Position numbers and translations under genes: made by a program. A stretch of DNA of 64,000 bases from Pelagibacterium nitratireducens (GTDB lineage: Bacteria; Pseudomonadota; Alphaproteobacteria; Rhizobiales; Devosiaceae), in the NCBI RefSeq assembly GCF_037044555.1, contig NZ_CP146275.1:2956501-3020500 (forward strand), read 5' to 3'. The notes under the pieces are model-generated. The model did no database searches. It was not told where the DNA came from and saw nothing but the letters and a program-made list of their open reading frames with translations. Of this stretch, positions 18,628 to 28,246 are shown piece after piece (the stretch's first letter is position 1; each line of letters opens with the position of its first letter).

Positions 18628-19917
18628 ATGGAGACGATGCTTACTCCCGAAGAAAACGATCTTTTGTGTCGGGTATCGAACAACGCCCCGATGGGACGCC
18701 TGATGCGCCAGCACTGGACACCGGTCTGCCTTATCGAGGAGGTCGCCGAGCCGGATGGCACCCCGTTGCTGGTCGAGGCACTCGGGGAGAGGTACGTCGC
18801 CTTTCGCGACACCAATGGCCGCGTGGGGCTTCTCGATGAGCTGTGTCCGCACCGGCGTGCCTCGCTCGTATTCGGACGCAATGAGGAGTGCGGTTTGCGC
18901 TGCCTCTATCACGGCTGGAAAATGGATGTGGACGGCAAGGTCATCGCCATGTCGTCGGAGCCGGAAGGCAGTCCCCTCCTCAACAAGGTGAGCCACCGCG
19001 CCTATCCCGTCAAGGAATGGGGCGGATTCGTCTGGGCCTGGTTCGGCGACAAGGAAGATGTTCCTGAATTCGACCCGCCCGCCTTTGCTCCTACCGTGGA
19101 TACGCCTTTGGCAATCCTGAAGATTCGTGTTCCTGCGAACTGGGCGCAGATTCACGAAGGCCAGATCGACAGCGCGCATTCCTCGAGCCTGCACTCCTCC
19201 GATATGGTGCCGGCCAGGGTCGAGGGCGCCGCAGCCGACGACAAGTCGTGGTATCGCCCCTCGACGGACAAGTCGCCGCGCATGCAGACGCAGACGACGA
19301 GCTACGGGTTCCACTACGCGGCGATCCGCAAGCCGATCAAGAATGCAGCCACGCATGACTACCTGCGCATCACCGAGTTCATTGCGCCATATTACTCGCT
19401 GATTCCGCCCAACAGCTCCTACAATGTCGCCAGCGTCATCGTCCCTGTCGACGACGAGACCACGCATTTCCACTTCATCGCGTGGGGTGGCACGGCATGC
19501 CCCACCACCGAGGAGTGGCGCAAGTTCAACCATGCGGAGAAGGGAGTCGATCTGGACGAGAAATGGCGCTCGCGCCGCACGCTGGAGAACAACTTCCTCC
19601 AGGATCGCGAGCTGATGAAGCAGGGCAACTTCACCGGCGTTCTGGGCATTCCCAATCAGGACATCGTCATGTGGGTTTCCATGGGGCCGATCGTCGATCG
19701 CACCAACGATATCCTCGGGGCATCCGATCTCGCCATCGTCGAGTTCCGTCGTCTGATGGTCGATGCTGCGCGGAAGGTCGCCGAAGGCGGCAAGGCCATC
19801 GGCACTGAAGAGCCCCGGCTGCCGCATTCGCGGATCATGTCGCGCGAGGGCGTGTTCCCCAAAACGACTGATTGGCGCACTCTCGTCAATCATAATGAAA
19901 TGGTCGCGGCCGAATAA
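18628..19917 (+). CDS. pht3: Rieske non-heme iron oxygenase, phthalate 4,5-dioxygenase-type
   Basis: 429 residues from ATG 18628; ATG 18637 has the better-spaced GAGGG and may be the true start. Rieske [2Fe-2S] ligands are C73-P-H75 and C92-L-Y-H95. The mononuclear iron site is in QIDSAHSSSLHS (D181, H184, H189). The N-terminus LTPEENDLLCRV and the PMGRLMRQHWTPV segment match phthalate 4,5-dioxygenase oxygenase components (alpha-only). It dihydroxylates the ring using electrons from the divergent reductase. Related aromatic acids are possible substrates. Confidence 0.87.
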   Translation: METMLTPEENDLLCRVSNNAPMGRLMRQHWTPVCLIEEVAEPDGTPLLVEALGERYVAFRDTNGRVGLLDELCPHRRASLVFGRNEECGLRCLYHGWKMDVDGKVIAMSSEPEGSPLLNKVSHRAYPVKEWGGFVWAWFGDKEDVPEFDPPAFAPTVDTPLAILKIRVPANWAQIHEGQIDSAHSSSLHSSDMVPARVEGAAADDKSWYRPSTDKSPRMQTQTTSYGFHYAAIRKPIKNAATHDYLRITEFIAPYYSLIPPNSSYNVASVIVPVDDETTHFHFIAWGGTACPTTEEWRKFNHAEKGVDLDEKWRSRRTLENNFLQDRELMKQGNFTGVLGIPNQDIVMWVSMGPIVDRTNDILGASDLAIVEFRRLMVDAARKVAEGGKAIGTEEPRLPHSRIMSREGVFPKTTDWRTLVNHNEMVAAE

Positions 19918-19939
19918 GCCGCCCATCCCTGCCTCAAAA

Positions 19940-19970
19940 AGACCTTTCGGCCCGCGCGGCCGAAAGGTCT
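19940..19970 (+). terminator. Strong hairpin after the oxygenase gene
   Basis: Arms AGACCTTTCGGCC (19940-19952) and GGCCGAAAGGTCT (19958-19970) are perfect complements with a 5-nt loop, 23 bp past the oxygenase stop. Five A residues precede it, giving a U-run on the opposite strand. It probably ends the oxygenase transcript and could insulate in both directions. Confidence 0.75.
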
Positions 19971-20795
19971 GCTGGCATGTCGCAGCCTTGCGATTTGTAA
20001 CGACATATCTGCAAGCCGGCAGCTCTCCTCCCGCCACGACAGGAACGCAACCGCCCTTCCCGCCACATTTCTCGTTTCCTCGCGCACAGCCCGATGGAAG
20101 CGGACCGCTTCCCCTCACAATCCCGGTTCATGCGGAACCCCGGGCCGAAGTTAGGCAAAAGCGAAGGCCGCAGGAGCGAAAGATGGACGAGGCCGATTCT
20201 GCCAATCCAGAACAGCTCCATGAAGGCGATCGCCCAGAGTTCCCTTGCCTCGGAATTCGGCCAACGGGTGGCTTGACACATATAACTAAGTAAGCAAACT
20301 AATTAAATTGGCGCGAGGGGGGAACGCCGATCTGATCGTCACAGACCACTTCCGGAGGAGGGAAGTTCCATGTTGAATTTCAATTAATCGACAGCGCGGC
20401 GCCGGTGGAATGTCTTCACGGGCCTGCTGCTGGCAGCGTCCAGCCTGGTGCCTCTGGCCGCCACCGCCCAGGACCTGATCGAGTTCGATCAATGGCGACC
20501 GGGAGGTCGGGGCCTACAATCGCACATGGGTTCCAGGCGAATAATGCGAGACGCCCCCTTCTCTCCTTGTCGGCTCCGGGAGCCGGCAAGGACTGTGTCG
20601 AGACCCATGAGTCTTGGCTGCGTTGGCCTTATACACCCCCCCGGGGCGCATCACGGCCGGACCGCGGCGGATTTTGAAACCATCGCGCTTGACTGCTTAG
20701 GAAACTAACCATAACGTTGATCCTGCCGGCCGCGGAGCGGAGCTATCCGGCAGCGAGATTTCTGCAAAAGCTCAGATTTCCAATGGGAGGAACAG
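19971..20795 (+). other. Gene-poor stretch with a signal-peptide relic and operators
   Basis: I see no intact gene here. Around 20409-20480 an out-of-context frame reads RWNVFTGLLLAASSLVPLAATAQDLI, which looks like the Sec signal peptide of a lost periplasmic binding protein, with a ribosome site and ATG (20371) upstream in another frame. A near-match operator TAAG-CAAA-CTAA is at 20291-20302, and an exact one at 20697. The stretch reads as a decayed gene between two functional units. Confidence 0.5.
20697..20708. promoter_or_regulatory. TTAG-N4-CTAA operator 3
   Basis: TTAG-GAAA-CTAA lies 88 bp upstream of the TAXI binding-protein start. It has the same pattern as the sites at 18545, 18605 and 24171 and probably controls the TRAP transporter operon. 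Confidence 0.62.
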
Positions 20796-21791
20796 ATGCC
20801 ATTATCGCGAATTACCCTGACCGGACTATCCCTCGCCTTTATCGTGGCGCCGGTGCTGCCGGCGACTGCGCAGTCGCTCAATCTCACACTCGCGGGCGCC
20901 AGCCCCGGAGGACTTTGGACGCTTCTTGGCGCGGGTCTAGATGCCGTCGTGAAGGCAAACGATCCAAACTCGACGATTACCTACCAGACTACCGGCGGCG
21001 GATTTGCCAATGCCGCAATGATCAGCGAAGGAAGGGCCGAAATCGGACTTATCCACGACGCCGAGCTTGCTATCGCGGCACAGGGTGGCGAGCCCTTCAG
21101 TGCGCCGATCGAAAATCTACGCACGATCGGCTACCTTTACGACTGGGCACCCATGCAGTTCGTCACGACGCGCAGCTTTGCCGAAGAGCATGAAGTCGAT
21201 TCCGTGGACGATTTTGCTGCCGCGCAGGTTCCGGTGCGTATGACAGTAAACAGAGCCGGCAATATCACCGGCCAGATTGCGTCTGCCATCATGGCGGCGG
21301 CGGGCGCCGACGACGAAGCGATCGCCCAATGGGGCGGAGCAGTCGTTCAGGCCGGTTCGTCCGAGCAGGCCGGCCTGCTCCAGAACGGTCGTGTCGATCT
21401 CTACGCGAACGGTGTTTTCGTCGGTCACAGCTCCATCCGGGAAATCGAGAACGCACTCGACATCAAACTGCTGAGCATTCCGGCCGATGTCAGGGCGCAG
21501 ATCGCCGAGGAATTCTCGATCGCCGAGTTCACGATTCCCGCCGATTCCTATGAGAACCAGCCCGAAGCCATCGAGACCCTGGCTCTGGGTGCCGTTCTGA
21601 TCGCCAGCGCGGAGATGAGCGAGGAAGATGCCTACACGCTGACCAAGGCGCTGATCGACAATCTCGACTCAATACGCTCGGTCCATCCGGCAATGGCCGA
21701 CCTGGACACCACGCTGCTCACTCGGGAGACCGCAGTGCCGCACCACGATGGCGCCCTGCGGGCATACCAGGAAGCGGGCCTGATCGAATAG
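20796..21791 (+). CDS. TAXI-family TRAP transporter solute-binding protein
   Basis: 331 residues with a Sec signal peptide (LSLAFIVAPVLPATAQS). The mature start LNLTLAGASPGGLWTLLGAG and the motif TTGGGFANAAMISEGRAEIG are hallmarks of the TAXI (TRAP-associated extracytoplasmic immunogenic) family. It captures a ligand, probably an aromatic or dicarboxylic acid, in the periplasm for the fused permease that follows 35 bp downstream. The ribosome site is GGGAGG. Placement in the phthalate-type cluster suggests phthalate or a relative. Confidence 0.88.
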   Translation: MPLSRITLTGLSLAFIVAPVLPATAQSLNLTLAGASPGGLWTLLGAGLDAVVKANDPNSTITYQTTGGGFANAAMISEGRAEIGLIHDAELAIAAQGGEPFSAPIENLRTIGYLYDWAPMQFVTTRSFAEEHEVDSVDDFAAAQVPVRMTVNRAGNITGQIASAIMAAAGADDEAIAQWGGAVVQAGSSEQAGLLQNGRVDLYANGVFVGHSSIREIENALDIKLLSIPADVRAQIAEEFSIAEFTIPADSYENQPEAIETLALGAVLIASAEMSEEDAYTLTKALIDNLDSIRSVHPAMADLDTTLLTRETAVPHHDGALRAYQEAGLIE

Positions 21792-21826
21792 TTTCCGTTT
21801 CCAAGAACAACCGGAGGAGTGGGTAA

Positions 21827-23734
21827 ATGGCCTTGGCCAAACTCGTCGGAACCGGCCGCCGTCGATCTTTCGACGGCGTGCCGCGTCAAACCTTGACCGT
21901 TGCTGCCGCGATTTTTGCCGTCGGCGTTGTATATGCCAACATCTTTGCGCTGCCCGATGCGCTGCTGATCGGCATTCTGTTCGTCTGCGGCATTTATGCC
22001 CTGCTGTTTTTGACGGTCGGTCCGACCTCGACATCAACGGACCGGATCGGCATTGCCGATTGGGTCCTGAGCGGTGCGAGCGTCGCGTGCGGCATCTACT
22101 TCTTTACGATCAGGGCTGACCTGGCCAATCATATCACGCTCCTCCGGCCACTGCCCGGCGACCAGCTCTTCTTCGGCACGCTCCTGCTTGCCCTGACCAT
22201 CGAGGCGGCCAGGCGGACAACCGGCATCGGGCTTACGATCGTCCTGCTCATTTTCCTTGCCTACAACCTTTGGGGACACCTGATCCCGCCCCCGCTCGGC
22301 CATGGGTTCATCGACTTCGGTTCCTTTGTCGACGTTCTGATGTACACCACCGACGGCGTATTCGGCGTACCCATCCAGGTGGCAGCCAGCTACGTCTTCT
22401 TGTTCGTGATGTTCGGTTCGGTCCTGTCTCATGCGGGAGGCGCCGAATTCATGTTCCAGCTCGCAGCGGCGCTCACGGGCCGCTCGCCCGGAGGCCCGGC
22501 CAAGATCGCCGTCATATCGTCCGGCATGTACGGAATGATCTCGGGCAGTCCGACTTCGGATGTGGCGACCACGGGATCCATCACCATTCCGATCATGAAG
22601 CGGCTCGGATACTCCCCGCGTTTCGCGGGCGCTGTCGAGGTCGCGGCCTCGACGGGTGGAGCCGCCATGCCGCCCGTCATGGGATCGGCCGCATTCATCC
22701 TGGCCGAGTATACCGGCATCGATTATCGGAACGTCGTGCTCGCGGCGCTGATTCCGGCGATCCTTTATTATATCGGCGTCTATTTGCAGGTGCATTTCCG
22801 TGCCGTTCGCCAGGGACTGCAAGGCGTCAAGGACGTCGACCCGGTGCAGGAGACCCTGAAGACGGGATGGGTGTTCGTCATACCGCTCGTGGTGATCACC
22901 GTAGCCCTGCTGATGGGCTATACGCCCACCTACGTCGCCGTTTACGGCACGGTTGCCCTGGTTGTCGCGTCCCTGCTGACCAAGCGGACCCGGATGACGC
23001 CGCGCAAGATGCTGGAGGGGCTGGGCGAGGCGACCATCCGCATGTTGCCGGTGGCCGGCGCCTGCGCCGCAGCGGGATTGATCATTGGCGGGCTGACGAT
23101 GACCGGCCTTGCCCTCAAGACGTCGAGCCTTGTCCTGATGCTGTCGGGTTCGGGCCCCTTCGTCGTCCTGTTGCTCGCCGCCGGCATCGCGATTCTTCTG
23201 GGACTGGGGATGCCCACGCCCAGCGCCTATATTCTTGCGGCCGTGCTCGTCGGTCCGGCGTTCACGGTCGTCGGGCTGCCCCTGCTGGCCTCCAACATGT
23301 TCCTGCTCTACTTCGCCCTGCTCTCCGCCCTGACGCCGCCTATCGCGGTGGCAGCATACACCGCATCCGCAATCGCGGATGAAGACCCAATGAAGATTGC
23401 CGTCACGTCGGTGAAGCTGGCCGCCATCGGGTTCATTCTCCCGTTCTTCTTCGTATGGAACGAAGCCTTGCTGGCCCAGGGCAGTGCCTTGGAAATCGGT
23501 GTTGCCGCGTTGGGCGGCATCGTGGCCACGACTCTTCTGGCGCTTGCTCTGGAAGTCGAATTGAAGCCAATTGTGCGGGTGGTGATTCTGGCGGCCGCTG
23601 CGGCGGCGCTCTCTCCCTACCTTTTCCTTTCCATACCGGTGACCGTTCTCGCGATCGCGCTGGGCATATGGCGACGGACAGGGAAACTGGCCACAGATCC
23701 CGCGCACCAGGAGCGCACGATTTCACAACGCTAA
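21827..23734 (+). CDS. TRAP transporter fused permease (4TM-12TM)
   Basis: 635 residues and about 16-18 membrane helices. A short DctQ-like N-terminal part is fused to a DctM-like C-terminal part, the single-chain form that always partners TAXI proteins. Conserved DctM segments include SGMYGMISGSPTSDVATTGS, GGAAMPPVMGSAAFILAEY and GLGMPTPSAYILAAVL. It uses a sodium or proton gradient for uptake across the inner membrane. It follows its binding protein directly. Confidence 0.92.
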   Translation: MALAKLVGTGRRRSFDGVPRQTLTVAAAIFAVGVVYANIFALPDALLIGILFVCGIYALLFLTVGPTSTSTDRIGIADWVLSGASVACGIYFFTIRADLANHITLLRPLPGDQLFFGTLLLALTIEAARRTTGIGLTIVLLIFLAYNLWGHLIPPPLGHGFIDFGSFVDVLMYTTDGVFGVPIQVAASYVFLFVMFGSVLSHAGGAEFMFQLAAALTGRSPGGPAKIAVISSGMYGMISGSPTSDVATTGSITIPIMKRLGYSPRFAGAVEVAASTGGAAMPPVMGSAAFILAEYTGIDYRNVVLAALIPAILYYIGVYLQVHFRAVRQGLQGVKDVDPVQETLKTGWVFVIPLVVITVALLMGYTPTYVAVYGTVALVVASLLTKRTRMTPRKMLEGLGEATIRMLPVAGACAAAGLIIGGLTMTGLALKTSSLVLMLSGSGPFVVLLLAAGIAILLGLGMPTPSAYILAAVLVGPAFTVVGLPLLASNMFLLYFALLSALTPPIAVAAYTASAIADEDPMKIAVTSVKLAAIGFILPFFFVWNEALLAQGSALEIGVAALGGIVATTLLALALEVELKPIVRVVILAAAAAALSPYLFLSIPVTVLAIALGIWRRTGKLATDPAHQERTISQR

Positions 23735-24232
23735 GGTCCGCAGCGGAAGGATTGCGCATTGGCGAGGCCGTATTTCGGGAGACCCCGTTGCGGCCTCCGC
23801 TCCCGTTCCACCAGGGGACGCATTGGGACGAGGCGTTCCCCGGACAGTTTGGCATCATCGCCTCGCCCTCGAAGCCCAGTATGCACGGACCGCTGAATGA
23901 TGGATCGGAAAAAGCTATAACGACGCCTGTTTTAGGCTTCGATTATTGACACCCAACAACCGGGGATATCAAGGCAACCCTGGCCCCGCCATCGCATGAC
24001 ACGGCATGCAATCTGGAAAAGAGGATGTAATTCTCTCATCCGGAACCATATATTTTTGCAAAATACTATGAAGATTCCTACATATATTTATACACGAACT
24101 CCCCCCATTCAAAAATACAGAACGAGAACTGTCATTGACAGACTATCTTTTGAAAAGTAGTCTTGATTTGTTAGGAAGCTAAACGTTTTACCCCTCCGGC
24201 GGGGCGTTTGGCTCGTTCAGGAGGAAGATAAG
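23735..24232 (+). other. Intergenic stretch with AT-rich promoter region
   Basis: About 500 bp without a convincing gene. The first 200 bp remain GC-rich and may be gene debris. From about 24000 to 24180 the sequence becomes AT-rich, and operator 4 closes it just before the hydrolase ribosome site (AGGAGGA). It probably holds the hydrolase promoter. Confidence 0.5.
24171..24182. promoter_or_regulatory. TTAG-N4-CTAA operator 4
   Basis: TTAG-GAAG-CTAA lies 51 bp upstream of the GTG start of the secreted hydrolase. It is the fourth exact copy of the cargo operator pattern. Confidence 0.62.
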
Positions 24233-25651
24233 GTGACCTTTGACACGCTTGAGAAGAGCTATCGCAAATATCTGAAGAGCGGCACCGCGGCGTTCGCGTT
24301 GCTGGCAATGCTTGCCGCCAGTCCAGTGGCGCAAGCACAGAAAATCGAAGAGATAAGCGGCACCCTGCCCGACGGCACGGCCTGGCTGATCAGCGTGCCC
24401 ACCGACTGGAACGGCGTGCTCCTGCGCGATCTCGACTATGCGGCGAATTCGCAGACGGAGCGCTTTACGGATCTGCTGAGCAGAGGTTATGCCTTCGCGG
24501 GTCTGGCGCGCCATCCCATGCGCCCGTGGCAGTATGATCCGCAGCGGGAAATACATAACCTCGAAGCCGTTCAAACGATTTTCGAGGAGCAGTACGATCC
24601 CGAGTGGGTGCTGGCGTTCGGCTGCTCAGGAGCCGGATTCGTCAGTCTCGCCGCCGCCGAGGATTTCTCCGATCGCATAGACGGTGCGGTCGTTCTGTCG
24701 GCGCATATACCGGTGTGGATCATGAACAGCTACCTCGATGGCTGGTTTGCCATGCAGACGCTCCTCGCGGACGCGTATGAGGAAGCCGGCCTGGGCTCCG
24801 CGAGCGACCTTCGCATCGTCAACATGCCGAACGGCGCCGGCTCCGACGGCAGGACGATCGGCGACATCCAGGCCTCATGGCGCAGCGCGGTGGAGACATT
24901 GGGAGAGACTCCCGAGGGACGGGCGCGCCTCGCCCTTGCCTTCGCGATCGGCCAATGGTCCCCCTGGGAGGCTGCGGATCAGCCGTTCCCCGATCCGCTC
25001 ACCTCCGAAGCACTGTCCGATCAACTGGTGCCTTCGGCATTGCGGCTTACCGGCACCGTCGGCGGCCAATCGCGCGTGATGTTCGAGAATGCCGCCTCGG
25101 GCCAGCAGCTTTCAGGCAATGAGGGCATCGATTACGCAGCCTTCTACGATACGGCATCGCCGATCATGAAGGAGCTTGTCGAACATCTTTATGCCGAGGC
25201 GGGCCTCGATATCGGCGAGGACATCGAGCGCATCAATTCCGCGCCCCGCATCGCAGCGTCCGACTATGCGCTCGATTACTGGAGCCAGCCCGGAAGAACA
25301 GCGGACGGGGACCTGCAGGTGCCTACGATCCGCGTGCACAGCCTGGGCGACAACTCGATTCCCTATAGCCTGATGCAGGGCTATCAAGCGCTCGTGGAAG
25401 AGAAGGGCACGACCGATCTCTACCGTCAGTCGCTGCTCAAGTTCACCGACCATTGCGGCTTCGAGGCGTCCGAAACCACCGCTCTTGTCGAGGTCATGAT
25501 GGAGCGGCTGGAAACGGGCGAGTGGCCGGACACGTCGCCGGAGGCCCTGAATGCCGTCGCTGCCGAGCTCGATCTTGGCGAAGCCCGCTTCATGGAGGAA
25601 GACGGGTGGCGCGTTGAAGAGTACAATCGTACCTGGATAGCTGGAGAATAA
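24233..25651 (+). CDS. Secreted alpha/beta hydrolase, candidate ester hydrolase
   Basis: 472 residues from a GTG start preceded by AGGAGGA. A Sec signal peptide (FALLAMLAASPVAQAQ, cleavage near 36) is followed by an alpha/beta hydrolase with nucleophile elbow FGCSGAG (Ser132) and probable catalytic His407 in FTDHCGFEA. Probably periplasmic or extracellular. Its operator matches those of the oxygenase and TRAP operons, so hydrolysis of an ester such as a phthalate ester before uptake is an attractive role, but the substrate is inferred only from context. Confidence 0.75.
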   Translation: MTFDTLEKSYRKYLKSGTAAFALLAMLAASPVAQAQKIEEISGTLPDGTAWLISVPTDWNGVLLRDLDYAANSQTERFTDLLSRGYAFAGLARHPMRPWQYDPQREIHNLEAVQTIFEEQYDPEWVLAFGCSGAGFVSLAAAEDFSDRIDGAVVLSAHIPVWIMNSYLDGWFAMQTLLADAYEEAGLGSASDLRIVNMPNGAGSDGRTIGDIQASWRSAVETLGETPEGRARLALAFAIGQWSPWEAADQPFPDPLTSEALSDQLVPSALRLTGTVGGQSRVMFENAASGQQLSGNEGIDYAAFYDTASPIMKELVEHLYAEAGLDIGEDIERINSAPRIAASDYALDYWSQPGRTADGDLQVPTIRVHSLGDNSIPYSLMQGYQALVEEKGTTDLYRQSLLKFTDHCGFEASETTALVEVMMERLETGEWPDTSPEALNAVAAELDLGEARFMEEDGWRVEEYNRTWIAGE

Positions 25652-25739
25652 GCCTCCGGAGAACGATGCGGGGCATTTCCCCGCATCCATTTCCCCACGG
25701 CGCGATTTATCGATATTCGCGCCGTAGACGCCACGGGCC

Positions 25740-26656
25740 TCAATCGACCCGGCTGATCAGCATTCCTTTTTCCAGCGGCTTCACGCTTGTCTGCCCCGGA
25801 ACGAACGCCGCGGTTTTGTGGGGGCTGCTGCCGTCGACCCCGAACCGTGCGCGCCCCAGCCCCTCAATTTCGATCTCGAGGCTGTCTCCCACGTTTATGG
25901 GCTTGAGCCCTTCATGGTTGGTGCCGGTCGTGACGAGGTCCCCGGCGTGAAGCGTGGTGAACCGGGAGAGCCATTCGATCTGCTCGGGGATTCGATTTGC
26001 CATGGTATTCGTCGAGAAATCCTGGGCGATCACGCCGTTCAGCCACGAGCGCACCCGAAGCTCGTGCGGGTCGTGAATTTCGTCAGCGGTCGTGATCCAG
26101 GGTCCGCACAGCGCAAATCCGCGCTGACCCTTGGGGATGAACTGTCCCCTGCGATGCAATCCTCGCGCCGAGATGTCGAAGAACGGAACGAATCCGAAAA
26201 CCTTGCCCATTGCATCTCCGGCAGAGACATCCTGGACCTCGCTGCCGATAACGAAGGCAAGCTCCGCTTCAGCGTGGAAGACCACGACGTCGTCAATGTC
26301 CGGCAATGTGGTCCTTCCACCCGACCCAACCAGATCGTTGCTCTTGTGGAAGAACTCGTTCGGCAGGCGGTCCTTCGTGAACCCGAGAATGTCACGTAGT
26401 TCGCGAACGCCGAGAGACCTTTCGAGGGGTGATGAAGCGGCGCAAGAAGTTTCACGTCGGAAAGGGTCTGGCCGGGCGCCCTGGCGAGCAGATTCTCGAT
26501 TTCCGGTTTCAGCTCCTGAAAATTCGCGATCAGGAAGTCGAGAGCGCCCTGCGGACCGCGGACGCTGCGCATGGGGACGAGATCGCTGACATCGACCACT
26601 TCCGCTTTTGCATTGAGCACACCGATCTGATCGTCGTTGAACCTGAGAATCTTCAT
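25740..26656 (-). pseudogene. FAH-family hydrolase/isomerase, single-base frameshift
   Basis: The N-terminal part (MKILRFNDDQIGVLNAKAEV to LLAPLHHPSKGLSAFANY) and the C-terminal part (RDILGFTKDRLPNEFFHKSN to the end) form one fumarylacetoacetate-hydrolase-family protein of about 305 residues in two frames. Loss of one base near 26396 would explain the break; restoring it joins FANY to RDIL. The metal site region VVVFHAEAELAFVIG and GTNHEGLKPINVGD are present. Its ATG overlaps the MFS stop (ATGA). It may be a true mutation or a base-call error. Confidence 0.8.
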
Positions 26657-28194
26657 TTCACGTTTCCATTATATGCGTCTGGATCACGCCGGCGATCGAC
26701 CGGGAGCGGGATTTCCTTGAGGATGATGGACAGGCAAAAGGCCAGCACGGCAGCAACGGCCGTACAGAGAAAGATGGGATGGAGAGCACCGGTGAACGCA
26801 TCCAGGACCGTATCCCGCAAGGACGGAGGAAGCTCGGAGATGAGCTGGGGCGACATTGCGCGCAAACCCGTGTTTCCCGTATCGTTCAGCAGGCCGCCGG
26901 GGAGCCGGCTCGACAGCCCGGCGGCAAAAATCGCGCCGAAGATGGAGACCCCGACGGAACCGCCGATCATGCGGAACATCTGGGAGCTCGCCGTCGCGAC
27001 GCCGAGCGCCCCCGCGGGAACGGCATTCTGGATCGCGGCGACGCCGATGCTGTTGACCGGGCCGATCCAGATGCCCACCGTCAAAAGATAGAGGCCCAGG
27101 ATCCACACATTCGTGTCCGGGGTGATGGTTGCGAGCAGAAGCGCGCCGACCGCCAGCAGGGGCATGGACAGGATGGGCACTATTCTGTAGCGGCCCGTCC
27201 GGCTCATGAAGATGCCGGACAGGATGGACCCGCCGACGAATCCGAACATCAGGGGCAGCAACAGCAGGCCGGAAACGGTCGGGCTGTAACCTTTGACGAC
27301 CTGTAGGTAGAGCGGGATGAACGTTATCATGCCAAACATCGACATGCCGATGATGAAGCGCACGGCATTGGACACCACGAAATTGTTGATGCGAAACAGG
27401 CCGAGAGGCAGAATCGGCTGAATGGTCCGGGATTCGATGAACATGAACCCCAGAAAGCCCAAGCCGCAGACCACGCCCAGCGCAACGCTCGGCCAGGATG
27501 CCCAGGGAATGGCCGTGCCGCCAAGGCTCGCGAAGAGAACGATGCCGGTCAGCGTGATGGCGAGCAGAATGGCCCCGGGATAGTCAATTTTCTGCCGGCC
27601 GTGATTGCCGCCCTTGGGCAGCAGGAAAGTGATGCCGGTGAACGCCAGGACGCCGAACGGCAGGTTGATGAAAAGCACCCAGTGCCAGGAAAACTGCTCG
27701 GTCAGAAAACCGCCCAAAAGAGGGCCGAAGACGGTCGAAAATCCCAGGACGGCACCCACAACTCCCTGTGCCTTGCCACGATCGCGTTCGCGCAGAACAT
27801 CGGCCACTACGGTCATGGCAACGACGATCAGCCCCCCGCCTCCCAGACCCTGGATGAAGCGCCCGAAGATCAGCACCCCCATGCTGCTGGCCAGACCGCC
27901 GATTCCCGCGCCGGCAAGAAAGACGAGAATACAGGCCTGAAGAACGGGCTTGCTCCCGTAAAGATCGGCCAGCTTGCCCGAAATCGGCGCGCCGACCGTG
28001 GAGGCGAGCAGATAGACCGTCATGATCCAGGTGACGCTTTCGACGGACCCCAGATCGGCGACGATAACGGGAATGGCCGTGGCAATGCTCGTCTGGCTGA
28101 GAGACGCGAGCAGCAGGACGCAGGCCGCCGAAAAAATGATCAGTCGGATCGGCTGGCGGGGACTTGCCGTCTCGGAAGGTGTGGCAGCTGACAT
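26653..28194 (-). CDS. DHA2-type MFS transporter (EmrB/QacA-like)
   Basis: 513 residues and about 14 transmembrane helices. Motif A is GKLADLYGSKPVL, and motif C-like GAVLGFSTVFGPLLGG is characteristic of drug:H+ antiporters. It extrudes or imports a hydrophobic or aromatic compound across the inner membrane. It lies between a truncated hydrolase and the FAH gene in one minus-strand unit, so it may move pathway substrates or toxic intermediates; direction and substrate are unknown. Confidence 0.88.
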   Translation of the reverse strand: MSAATPSETASPRQPIRLIIFSAACVLLLASLSQTSIATAIPVIVADLGSVESVTWIMTVYLLASTVGAPISGKLADLYGSKPVLQACILVFLAGAGIGGLASSMGVLIFGRFIQGLGGGGLIVVAMTVVADVLRERDRGKAQGVVGAVLGFSTVFGPLLGGFLTEQFSWHWVLFINLPFGVLAFTGITFLLPKGGNHGRQKIDYPGAILLAITLTGIVLFASLGGTAIPWASWPSVALGVVCGLGFLGFMFIESRTIQPILPLGLFRINNFVVSNAVRFIIGMSMFGMITFIPLYLQVVKGYSPTVSGLLLLPLMFGFVGGSILSGIFMSRTGRYRIVPILSMPLLAVGALLLATITPDTNVWILGLYLLTVGIWIGPVNSIGVAAIQNAVPAGALGVATASSQMFRMIGGSVGVSIFGAIFAAGLSSRLPGGLLNDTGNTGLRAMSPQLISELPPSLRDTVLDAFTGALHPIFLCTAVAAVLAFCLSIILKEIPLPVDRRRDPDAYNGNVK

Positions 28195-28246
28195 CCGTCA
28201 GGTCCTTTCGCGTGAGGTTGGATGCGAGATGAGACCGGCTCGGCGA

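Noticed and set aside
18613..20118. 501-residue open frame antisense to the Rieske oxygenase
   Set aside because: It overlaps a gene with complete Rieske and iron ligands and shows no domain of its own.
22034..23707. 557-residue open frame antisense to the TRAP permease
   Set aside because: Extreme Arg/Gly/Asp composition typical of a mirror frame of a membrane protein gene; the plus-strand gene is certain.
23740..23949. Possible gene remnant downstream of the TRAP permease
   Set aside because: A short open frame exists but nothing in its translation matches a family I know.
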